Shown here: positions 1 through 6,725 of the stretch, one piece after another
Layout of the letters: every line of letters starts with the position of its first letter
How positions within the stretch are numbered: position 1 is the first letter of the stretch
Source of the DNA: an uncultured Collinsella sp.
Lineage (GTDB): Bacteria; Actinomycetota; Coriobacteriia; Coriobacteriales; Coriobacteriaceae
Reading direction: 5' to 3'
Length of the DNA: 20,237 bases
NCBI GenBank assembly: GCA_900550785.1
Contig: URTL01000020.1
Span: 1 to 20,237, forward strand
Made by a program: the position numbers and the translations under genes
Notes under the pieces: model-generated
What the model was told of the DNA's origin: nothing
Seen by the model: the letters and a program-made list of their open reading frames with translations, nothing else
Database searches by the model: none

Positions 1-2583
1 GCCAAAATCGTGGTCGCCATCCTCGTCGGCAAAGATCTGGTGCACGTGCCATACGTGCGCGGTCTTCTCGTCGGACTCGTCAATGGAAAACATCGCGGCG
101 CTGCGGGCATCTCCGTCGGTGAGGATTTCCTCGTGCTGCTCGTGGTAAGCGTCGAGTGTTTTTTGCCAGCGGATCTCGCTCATGCCCCAGTCGTCGTCGA
201 GCTCGCCCAGGTCGCGAACGTGCTCGCGGGCGGCAAGGGTCACGCGGCGAAAGAGCGCGTTGCGCACCAATAGCGTGCAGCCGCGACGGTCCGCCACGAC
301 CTCGTCGATGCCCTGCGGCGGCGCAGCATCGAGGGCTGCCGGGTTGCCGGCGTTCTCCCACTCATCCACCAGGCTCGAGTCCACCGAGCGCACCACAAAG
401 CCCAGCCACGAGATAATGTCGCGCAGGCGCTCGTCGCGCTTCTCGATGGGCACGGTGCGGTCGAGTGAACGGTAGGCCTCTGCTAGGTAGCGCAGCAAAA
501 TGCCCTCGGAGCGGGCGATGCCGAGCTTTTGGATATAGCCCTTAAAGTCGCTCGCGCTCTCCAGCATGTCGCGCAGGACGCTCTTGGGCGAGAGCTGGTA
601 GTCGTTGGCCCAAGGTACTTCTTGGCAGTACTTGTCGAAGGCGGCATCGAGCAAGTCCTCGAGCGGCTTTTCGTAGGTGACGTCCTGAATGCGCTCCAGA
701 CGTTCCTCGTACTCTATGCCGTCGGCCTTCATTTCGGCCATCGCGCGGTCGCGCGCGGCGCGCTCCTGTGCGCGCAGCACCTGCTTGGGATCCTCGAGCG
801 TTGCCTCGACCATCGAGATCAGATCCATGGTATAGGTCTCGCTCTCGGGGTCGAGCAGCTCCAACGCGGCAAGCAAGAACGGCGAGAGCGGCTGATCGAG
901 TGCGAAGTCCTCGGGCAGATCGACCGTCAGCGCGTAGTCGATGTCCGGCGCGGCGTCAGCCGGAGCGTCGGGCGCGGGCGGCACCTCGGTGCGAACGACG
1001 ACGCCGGAATCGATGAGTGTGGCGAAGATTTCGTCGGCGCGAACCTCGAGCTTGGCCTTTTCCTCGGGAGTCTGCAGGCTCGTTTCGATGAGGTCGTGTA
1101 CGCGGGCTCGGGCATCGCCGCCCTGCTCGACCACGCTAATCACCATGGAGTGTGTGATGCGAAGGCGCGGCTTGAGCGTCTCGGGCTGCGTCTCGATCAG
1201 GCGCTCAAAGGTCTGCTTGTTCCAGGTGACAAAGCCCTCGGGGGCCTTTTTCTTTTTAATCTTGCGGAGCTTCTTGGGGTCGTCGCCCGCCTTGGCCATG
1301 AGCTTAGCGTTCTCGATCTCGTGCTCCGGGGCCTCGGCGATGACCATGCCCTCGGTATCGAAGCCCGAACGGCCGGCGCGACCAGCGATCTGATGGAACT
1401 CACGGGCGCGCAGGCGACGCATCTTGTAGCCGTCGAACTTGGTGAGCGCGGTGAGCACCACGGTGTGGATGGGCACGTTGATGCCGACGCCGAGCGTATC
1501 GGTACCGCAGATGACGGGCAGCAGGCCCTGCTGCGCCAAGCGCTCGACCAGCAGGCGATAGCGCGGCAACATGCCAGCATGGTGCACGCCGACGCCGCAT
1601 CCAAGCAGGCGTTTGAGAATCTTACCAAAGGCCGTCGAGAAGCTCGTTCCCTTTGCTGCTTCTTTGATGGCCTCGCGCTGCTCCTTGCTAGCGATGCCAA
1701 AGTTGGCAAGCGACTGTGCCGTGGCAAGCGCGGCGTCCTGACTAAAGTGAACGATGTAGAGTGGGGCCTCTCCGCGGCGCATGGCGAGCTCGACGGTGCC
1801 CTCGAGCGAGGTCGTCACGTAGTCATAGCTCAGGGGCACGGGGCGCGGGGCGTCGACAACCAGGTCGCAAGCAGCGCCGGTGTGCTCTTCGAGAGAGGCG
1901 GCGATTGCAGTGACATCGCCAAGCGTGGCGCTCATGAGCATAAACTGCGTGTGGGGCAGGGTGAGCAGCGGCACCTGCCAGGCCCAACCACGGTCGGGGT
2001 CGGCAAAGTAGTGGAACTCGTCCATGGCCACGCAGCCCACATCGGCGTCCTCGCCCTCGCGCAGCGCATCGTTGGCAAGGATTTCGGCCGTGCAGCAGAT
2101 GACGGGCGCCTTGGTGTTGATGTGCGTATCGCCGGTGATCATGCCAACGTTATCGCGGCCGAGCACCTGTACCAGATCGAAGAACTTTTCGCTGACCAGA
2201 GCCTTGATAGGAGCCGTATAGTAGCAGCGCTTGCCCTGTGCCATGCCCATAAAGAGCATGCCTAGCGCGACGAGCGATTTACCCGATCCGGTCGGTGTTC
2301 CCAAAATGACATGGTCACCGGCGGCTAGATCCATGAGGGCCTCTTCCTGGTGGTCCCACAGCTCAATACCGCGATCGCTCGTCCATTCAAAGAAGCGCTC
2401 GAAGGCCTGATCGGGCGTGAGCCACGGTTCGGGCTCGCTGCCGTCCTCGGGCTCCCACCAGGTGGGGGAGAGCGCGCCGAGCGAGCCGAATTCGGCTTCG
2501 GTTCCCGTGCCGCCCGAGAATGAGCTGGCGGCGCCGGCGCCGGAGACGGTGCTGGCGGCGGTATCTGTCGTGGTCTGTGCCAT
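1..2583 (-). CDS. Ski2-like DEAD/DEAH-box helicase with DUF3516 C-terminal region (partial, 3' end off the left edge)
   Basis: This is a superfamily 2 helicase, probably acting on RNA, of the type common in Actinobacteria with a C-terminal DUF3516 region. The visible 861 codons read from an ATG whose complement lies at 2581-2583, with no stop before the window edge. Visible motifs are the Walker A GTPTGSGKS (residues 95-103), DEFH (188-191), SAT (218-220) and QIAGRAGRSG (398-407). The TDTLGVGINVP segment before motif VI is typical of Ski2/Mtr4-like enzymes. The first 50 residues are Ala/Ser/Thr/Gly-rich and probably disordered. Compared with my recollection of the family, only a short C-terminal tail should be missing. 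The Shine-Dalgarno is weak (GAGAGAAAG about 8 bases upstream). A CATAAT box at 2617-2622 could be the -10. The exact substrate is unknown. Confidence 0.9.
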   Translation of the reverse strand, partial: MAQTTTDTAASTVSGAGAASSFSGGTGTEAEFGSLGALSPTWWEPEDGSEPEPWLTPDQAFERFFEWTSDRGIELWDHQEEALMDLAAGDHVILGTPTGSGKSLVALGMLFMGMAQGKRCYYTAPIKALVSEKFFDLVQVLGRDNVGMITGDTHINTKAPVICCTAEILANDALREGEDADVGCVAMDEFHYFADPDRGWAWQVPLLTLPHTQFMLMSATLGDVTAIAASLEEHTGAACDLVVDAPRPVPLSYDYVTTSLEGTVELAMRRGEAPLYIVHFSQDAALATAQSLANFGIASKEQREAIKEAAKGTSFSTAFGKILKRLLGCGVGVHHAGMLPRYRLLVERLAQQGLLPVICGTDTLGVGINVPIHTVVLTALTKFDGYKMRRLRAREFHQIAGRAGRSGFDTEGMVIAEAPEHEIENAKLMAKAGDDPKKLRKIKKKKAPEGFVTWNKQTFERLIETQPETLKPRLRITHSMVISVVEQGGDARARVHDLIETSLQTPEEKAKLEVRADEIFATLIDSGVVVRTEVPPAPDAPADAAPDIDYALTVDLPEDFALDQPLSPFLLAALELLDPESETYTMDLISMVEATLEDPKQVLRAQERAARDRAMAEMKADGIEYEERLERIQDVTYEKPLEDLLDAAFDKYCQEVPWANDYQLSPKSVLRDMLESASDFKGYIQKLGIARSEGILLRYLAEAYRSLDRTVPIEKRDERLRDIISWLGFVVRSVDSSLVDEWENAGNPAALDAAPPQGIDEVVADRRGCTLLVRNALFRRVTLAAREHVRDLGELDDDWGMSEIRWQKTLDAYHEQHEEILTDGDARSAAMFSIDESDEKTAHVWHVHQIFADEDGDHDFG

Positions 2584-2907
2584 GTGTTTGCTTTCTCTCG
2601 CGATTGTCCGCCAACTATTATGGCGTAGCGTCGCATCGATGCGTTCGCAGGCAAGAAAATGCAGGAAATGGGCGTTCTGCCCAGCCGTTTGGTGCAGTTG
2701 CCAGCTAAGTGAGTAGACTTTTTGCGATATCGCGAGCACATGGCTTTTGCGCAAGGGATCTACCTGCGGTTTTAGTTTTCGTTATGCGGGTTGTGCTTGG
2801 CTATTGCAAAAAAGTCTACTCACTTAGGTTTGAGGTCCGTTTGCTGGCGCCTATTTGCGCTTGTTTGCGCTTGTTTGCTGACGCCGCGACCATCAGAAGC
2901 CCCCCCC
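2584..2907. other. 324-base intergenic region between trmB and the helicase gene
   Basis: No convincing gene lies here. It holds, from left to right, the helicase leader with a possible -10 (CATAAT on the minus strand, 2617-2622), a perfect 12-base palindrome CGCATCGATGCG (2632-2643), the 123-base element bounded by long inverted repeats (2705-2827), a short tandem run of TTTGCGCTTG units near 2853-2877, and a run of nine C (2900-2908) directly against the trmB stop codon. Short ORFs crossing it have no ribosome binding site or recognisable protein features. Confidence 0.7.
2705..2827. repeat. 123-base element with about 21-base terminal inverted repeats (MITE/REP-like candidate)
   Basis: The left arm (2705-2725) begins CTAAGTGAGTAGAC and ends TTTTTGC. 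The right arm (2806-2827) is its reverse complement except for one extra A in the A-run, and ends GTCTACTCACTTAG. The 80-base interior has nested partial complementarity (AGCACA near 2733 with TGTGCT near 2792, and ACCTGC with GCGGGT further in), so either strand could fold into a long branched hairpin. There is no ORF inside. It may be a miniature non-autonomous element, an intergenic palindromic repeat, or a structured RNA or terminator between trmB and the helicase gene. The sequence shows the symmetry; the class is inference. Confidence 0.6.
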
Positions 2908-3747
2908 CTAGGACTCCTGCGGCAGGCGCTTCTTGCCTTTGCGGGCACGGTTTTTAAAGTTCTCGACGGCCTCTTCCATGCCGAGAGGCACGTAGGTGAG
3001 CTCATCGAGGTTGTCGGGCAGGTAGCAGGCAAGGCTTTGCTCCTGCGCGCGGCCCGCCGCGAGCTGTTCGTCGCTGGGCTGTGCGCCGGGTGCGGCGCAA
3101 ATGCCGTAGACGACGGCACCCATCTCGCGCGTGCGGCGCTCGTACTCGGTCTCGGGATGCTCGGGATGGTCGCGGCGGACGTCGTCGCTTACCCAAAGCG
3201 TATCGTAGCCGGCCGCGGCAAACTGTCCCAGGGCGTAATCGCGCAACGGCTTGCTATCGGTGCGCAGTGTGACGGTAGCGCCGGCTGAAAAGAGCGGGCG
3301 GTAGAGCATCAGATGGTCGACATGGACGAGTCGTTTTTTAGCGTACTTGGCCTTGGGCTGCGGCGTGGGAAAGTTGATGGTGATGGCATCGAGCTCGCCT
3401 GCGGCAAACAGCTGCGTCAGCGATGCGGCGCCTCGGGGCAGGACGAGTGCGTTGGATAGCCCCTGTTCGCAGATTTTCTGCGCGGCATAGGCGATGCAGA
3501 TGGGCTCCTGGTCCATGCCGATAAAGAGGGTGTCGGGCTCGCGGTGGGCGCGCTCGACCAGATAGGTTCCCTTGCCACAGCCCAGATCCAGATGAAGGTG
3601 TTCGAAGGGCTTGCTGCCTGCGGGCGCACAGGCCTTGCGCCAATCTCCGACATAGGCCTCGGGGTTCGTCTCAATCGCATCGGCGTAGCGCTCCAGGCGC
3701 TCCTCGAGCACAAAGTTCTTAGGCGTGCGAACGTGGACGGCTCCCAT
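2908..3747 (-). CDS. trmB: TrmB-family tRNA (guanine-N7-)-methyltransferase
   Basis: TrmB transfers a methyl group from S-adenosylmethionine to N7 of G46 in the tRNA variable loop. The 279-residue protein has the SAM-binding motif LDLGCGKG (residues 53-60), an acidic residue after the second strand (FIGMDQE, 75-81), and the substrate-side TEYERR motif (200-205). The signature usually written NFxDPWPKKRH..KRRL appears here as NFPTPQPKAKYAKKRL (125-140), so the normally conserved Asp and Trp are Thr and Gln. The protein is longer than the usual 210-240 residues; the extra length is a Lys/Arg-rich C-terminal tail and an N-terminal extension. The ATG at 3747 has AAGGAG close upstream. It is a single gene, with the next minus-strand gene 119 bases upstream. 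Family assignment is strong; full activity is less certain because of the altered motif. Confidence 0.85.
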   Translation of the reverse strand: MGAVHVRTPKNFVLEERLERYADAIETNPEAYVGDWRKACAPAGSKPFEHLHLDLGCGKGTYLVERAHREPDTLFIGMDQEPICIAYAAQKICEQGLSNALVLPRGAASLTQLFAAGELDAITINFPTPQPKAKYAKKRLVHVDHLMLYRPLFSAGATVTLRTDSKPLRDYALGQFAAAGYDTLWVSDDVRRDHPEHPETEYERRTREMGAVVYGICAAPGAQPSDEQLAAGRAQEQSLACYLPDNLDELTYVPLGMEEAVENFKNRARKGKKRLPQES

Positions 3748-3769
3748 GAGGCTCCTTGGTCATAAGTAT

Positions 3770-3791
3770 GGAACGCATAGCTGCGCGTTCC
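3770..3791 (-). promoter_or_regulatory. Inverted repeat in the trmB leader
   Basis: GGAACGC (3770-3776) and GCGTTCC (3785-3791) form perfect 7-base arms around an 8-base loop, about 23 bases upstream of the trmB start. A TTGACG hexamer lies just beside it on the minus strand. It could be an operator or a leader hairpin. There is no direct evidence of function. Confidence 0.35.
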
Positions 3792-3866
3792 GTCAATGGG
3801 TTGAAAAAAGGGTAGGCATAGTTTGCCCGAAAGACGCTGTGCGGCTCGACGGCGAGTCGTCGGTGC

Positions 3867-4739
3867 CTACAGGCGCTTGAGAATCACATAGCGATTGAGC
3901 TCGCCGCTGCGACCGTCGGCATGGAAGCGCTCAAGCTCGCGCACGGGGACCTCGCCGCTCTTGTAGAACGTACGGACGCCGCGCACCAGGTCGGTGATCT
4001 GCTGATCGTCAAAGTGATGGCAATAGCGGTAGGCGTGGCGGTCGTTTTGCCAGCCAATGAGGTGGTCGCCGGCTTCAAACTGCGCGGAATCGTAACCCTC
4101 AAACGGCGGGGTGAGCTCGGCGCGGGCCTCGGCGCGAACGGCTTTGCGCGCCATGCGCTCGTCATTCATAAACTCCCAAAAGCTGATGGCGATGATGCCG
4201 CCCGGGCGCGTCTGGCGCACCAGGGCGTCGAGCACGCGTACGCGGTACTCGCACGACGGCACGTGGTGCATAAAACCAAAGCAGACCGAGATGTCGGCGA
4301 GCGGGGCGTCGAAAAGCACGTCGGGCGTCTCGGCGGGGTTGAGCTTCATAAGGGCGTCGAGCACGTCGAGTTCCTGGAAGTGCAGGTTGGGAATGCGCAG
4401 GGCGTGTCCATGTGCATCGATAGCCAAATCTTGGCACGAGTCGACACCGTAGAACTCAAACGGGCAGCTGGCATCTGCCGAGGGGTTTGCGCCGTCGACG
4501 CCCTTGGCGGCAAGTGCGCCGCCGGCGGCAAAGTTCTCGAATCGCATATTGCCGCAGGCGAGATCGAAGACGCGGACGGGATGCTCAATCGTGGCGACAT
4601 CGAGCTGTTCGAGCGCGATGTCCATGGTGCGCACCCAGCCGGGCCACGGGGCCTGGCGCGTATCGGAGAAGGAGGCGGAGTGCTCGCGATAGAACGTGTT
4701 GTTGAGCTGGATGAGCGATGAGGCGAAATCGCGGTTCAC
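3867..4739 (-). CDS. Class I SAM-dependent methyltransferase
   Basis: This 290-residue protein has a Rossmann-fold methyltransferase core. Motif I is VFDLACGNMRFE, followed by an acidic FYGVDSC strand end, the CFGFMHHV segment, and the post-core PGGIIAISFWEF strand. The C-terminal part (GWQNDR, then YCHHFDDQQITDLV) loosely recalls Trm9/ALKBH8-type tRNA methyltransferases, but that is too weak to name a substrate. I chose the GTG at 4739 because GGAGGGAG lies about 9-12 bases upstream. An in-frame ATG at 4787 would add 16 residues but has no ribosome binding site. A consensus-like promoter is seen at 4860-4888, which gives a leader of about 115 bases. The gene diverges from the XRE regulator gene. 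Confidence 0.8.
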   Translation of the reverse strand: MNRDFASSLIQLNNTFYREHSASFSDTRQAPWPGWVRTMDIALEQLDVATIEHPVRVFDLACGNMRFENFAAGGALAAKGVDGANPSADASCPFEFYGVDSCQDLAIDAHGHALRIPNLHFQELDVLDALMKLNPAETPDVLFDAPLADISVCFGFMHHVPSCEYRVRVLDALVRQTRPGGIIAISFWEFMNDERMARKAVRAEARAELTPPFEGYDSAQFEAGDHLIGWQNDRHAYRYCHHFDDQQITDLVRGVRTFYKSGEVPVRELERFHADGRSGELNRYVILKRL

Positions 4740-4859
4740 GGCGCGGGACTCCCTCCGTTGGCGGTGCGGAATAAACAGTACGACCATACTACCGTTAACG
4801 CCGCAACGGGGACAACCGAGCTGCGGGTCATTGCTTTGTTTGGACACATTTCCGCAGCT

Positions 4860-4888
4860 CATATATGCCCGCAACCGCCGGTTGTCAA
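4860..4888 (-). promoter_or_regulatory. Sigma-70-type promoter for the methyltransferase gene
   Basis: On the minus strand a perfect -35 TTGACA (4883-4888) is followed by a 17-base spacer and TATATG (4860-4865) as the -10. The predicted start of transcription is near 4853, about 115 bases before the GTG start. Assignment is by consensus match only. Confidence 0.5.
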
Positions 4889-5006
4889 AAATCTCACTAA
4901 AATAGGTGGCATGTTTTTGGTGGTGGCGGATACATTTTTAACTGTGCAAGGCGCCTAAGAACAAATGCGGTCCGGCGGCACGGCTGGCAAAAGCATAGGA
5001 GGAACC

Positions 5007-5729
5007 ATGAATGTAGAAACTGCGCAGCGGCTCGCCGACCTTCGTCGCAGCAAGGGCTTTAGCCAAGAAGGGCTGGCACGAAAGCTGGGACTGTCGCGCC
5101 AGGCGGTCAGTAAATGGGAGCGCGCGGAGAGCTCGCCCGATACCGAGAACCTGATCTCGCTCGCCAAACTCTATGGCGTGAGTTTGGACGAGCTCCTCAA
5201 TCCGAGCGATGAGATCGAGGACGATATCGAGTTTGAGAACGAGGACCGCGCTCGTCAGCGCGAGGCCGAGGCGGCAGAGCGCGCCCGCACCCATGAGGCA
5301 GCGGCGCGTGCGACTGAGGCGGCAACGCAGGCAAGTGACGCGGCAGCCAAGGCGGCACAGGCGGCAAGCTGGAGTGCGCAGGCCGCCAATGCGGCGACGG
5401 CTCAGGCGACGAGTGGCGGCGCAGTTGGCTCGACTCCGGTGAAGGGCCCGTTCCAGTCGTTCCCGTATTGGGCCGTGTGCTGGCTGCTGTTCTTTTTACT
5501 GATGTTCCTGGTTGGTGCCAGCCCCTTTCCCGCACTGATCTTCTTTACGATCCCCATCTATCACTGGGTGGCACGTGCGCTCGATGGCGATTGGGCGCGC
5601 GGGGATATCCAGGTTGGTCCGGCGCCGGCGGTCGCTAGGACTAAAGGGGAGGACGTTTCCACAGCGGTTGACGCTGACATGACTGCCGCGACCACCGCTG
5701 AGTCGAGTGCCAAAGAAGGTGATGAATGA
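5007..5729 (+). CDS. Membrane-anchored XRE-family transcriptional regulator
   Basis: The 240-residue protein starts with a helix-turn-helix of the XRE/Cro type (residues about 7-62: RLADLRRSKGFSQEGLARKL, then LSRQAVSKWERAESSP, then the SLDELL tail). It continues with an acidic stretch (68-82) and a long Ala/Arg/Glu-rich linker (82-136) likely to be helical or coiled. Two hydrophobic segments follow (about 152-170 and 174-188) and then a hydrophilic tail. DNA binding would therefore be tethered at the membrane. The ATG at 5007 has AGGAGG 5 bases upstream, so the in-frame ATG at 4965 is rejected. Its stop overlaps the start of the DUF4097 gene (ATGA), so the two are translationally coupled. It probably controls its own operon in response to an envelope signal; the ligand is unknown. 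Confidence 0.88.
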   Translation: MNVETAQRLADLRRSKGFSQEGLARKLGLSRQAVSKWERAESSPDTENLISLAKLYGVSLDELLNPSDEIEDDIEFENEDRARQREAEAAERARTHEAAARATEAATQASDAAAKAAQAASWSAQAANAATAQATSGGAVGSTPVKGPFQSFPYWAVCWLLFFLLMFLVGASPFPALIFFTIPIYHWVARALDGDWARGDIQVGPAPAVARTKGEDVSTAVDADMTAATTAESSAKEGDE

Positions 5730-6628
5730 TGAAGCTCTCGCATGAGTCTAAGAGGCGCTTGGGCATTGGCATCGGAGCGTTTGTGCTTATCATCGGACTT
5801 GTCTTTGGCATTTCGCGGACATTGATTCATTTTGATGGTCCGTGGGATCTCGACGATGTTGTATCCGGCTTGTCCAGTATGGACGATGTGGTTGACGACG
5901 ACGATTTTATGAACGATGGCGGTAAATATTCCGCTCGGCCTCAGCAGCTTTCGAGCGAAACGTTTGATGCCGACGCGTTCACATCGCTTGACTTGGACGT
6001 GACGTCGGGCACGGTCGAGGTCAAACACGTCTCCGGCGGGCCAGTGCGCGTAATTGAAAGCGGTCGCGTGGCAACGGGGACCGTTGCCTTCGATGCGGCA
6101 ACCCAGAACCTGGCCGAAATCAAGGGCTCTACGCTCAAGATTCGCCAGTTCGATTGCGATGACGAGCGCGCCATTGACCGCACGGTTACCGTCGAATTGC
6201 CGCGCGAAGTTGCCGATAACATGGTGGGCATTACAGCGAATGTAGGATCGGGTGACCTGACGGTCGCGGGCATTGCGTGTCATGACTTCAACCTGACTTT
6301 GGACTCTGGAGACGTTGAGTTTACGGGCACCGTGACCGATACCCTGAATGCCGAGGTCGTTTCGGGCGATGTGACGTTCGAGCTCTACCAGGCCCCCGCG
6401 AAGTCGATGGACGTGAGTGTGGGCTCGGGCGATGTGGAGATGACGGTTCCGAACTCGACGGGCTTTAAGGCGAGCCTCACCTTGGGCAGCGGCGACTTCG
6501 AGAGTGATTTCCTTCCGCTTGGCTACGACGGCGAGACCATTTTGAATCTTGAATTCGATAACGGCGATAAGTCTGCTACGTATCGTTTTGAGGTCGGTTC
6601 GGGCGACATGTCGTTTGATCCGGAGTGA
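5726..6628 (+). CDS. Membrane-anchored DUF4097 family beta-strand repeat protein
   Basis: The 300-residue protein has one N-terminal membrane segment (about residues 12-31) and an acidic Asp-rich spacer (41-62). The rest is an extracytoplasmic domain rich in short beta strands. A GSGD/SGD turn recurs at residues 175, 194, 213, 234, 255 and 292, mostly every 19-21 residues, as expected of the DUF4097 'toast-rack' fold also found in LiaG-type proteins. The start overlaps the stop of the XRE gene by four bases; ATG at 5726 or 5729 are both possible. DUF4097 genes next to membrane-linked regulators are commonly tied to envelope-stress sensing, so a sensor or partner role is inferred. A strong terminator follows at 6676-6715. 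Confidence 0.85.
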   Translation: MMKLSHESKRRLGIGIGAFVLIIGLVFGISRTLIHFDGPWDLDDVVSGLSSMDDVVDDDDFMNDGGKYSARPQQLSSETFDADAFTSLDLDVTSGTVEVKHVSGGPVRVIESGRVATGTVAFDAATQNLAEIKGSTLKIRQFDCDDERAIDRTVTVELPREVADNMVGITANVGSGDLTVAGIACHDFNLTLDSGDVEFTGTVTDTLNAEVVSGDVTFELYQAPAKSMDVSVGSGDVEMTVPNSTGFKASLTLGSGDFESDFLPLGYDGETILNLEFDNGDKSATYRFEVGSGDMSFDPE

Positions 6629-6675
6629 TATGCGGTTTTCGGAGATCGGTACATATAGGCATGCTCTTTGATGGA

Positions 6676-6715
6676 GGCGCCGGAGCCGTGACGGGCTCCG
6701 GCGCCTTTGCCTTTA
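6676..6715 (+). terminator. Rho-independent terminator after the XRE-DUF4097 operon
   Basis: A perfect 12-base stem, GGCGCCGGAGCC (6676-6687) with GGCTCCGGCGCC (6694-6705), encloses a six-base loop and is followed by TTTGCCTTT. It ends 11 bases before the elp3 start codon, so it separates the two transcription units. Confidence 0.85.
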
Positions 6716-6719
6716 CAAT
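6714..6719 (+). promoter_or_regulatory. elp3: Putative -10 box of a leaderless elp3 transcript
   Basis: TACAAT lies seven bases before the elp3 ATG at 6726, which puts the expected transcription start on or next to the start codon. No Shine-Dalgarno is visible, as expected for a leaderless message. No good -35 is seen; that region is occupied by the upstream terminator. Inference from spacing only. Confidence 0.35.
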
Positions 6720-6725
6720 GGGGTC

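Noticed and set aside
529..2265. Long plus-strand open frame of 578 codons opposite the DUF3516 helicase gene
   Set aside because: It is an antisense shadow. The minus strand encodes a helicase with all expected motifs, and the plus-strand translation has no recognisable domain or ribosome binding site.
2853..2877. Tandem TTTGCGCTTG units as the start of a CRISPR-like or satellite array
   Set aside because: Only about two to three imperfect 10-base units are present, with no spacers and no neighbouring cas gene.
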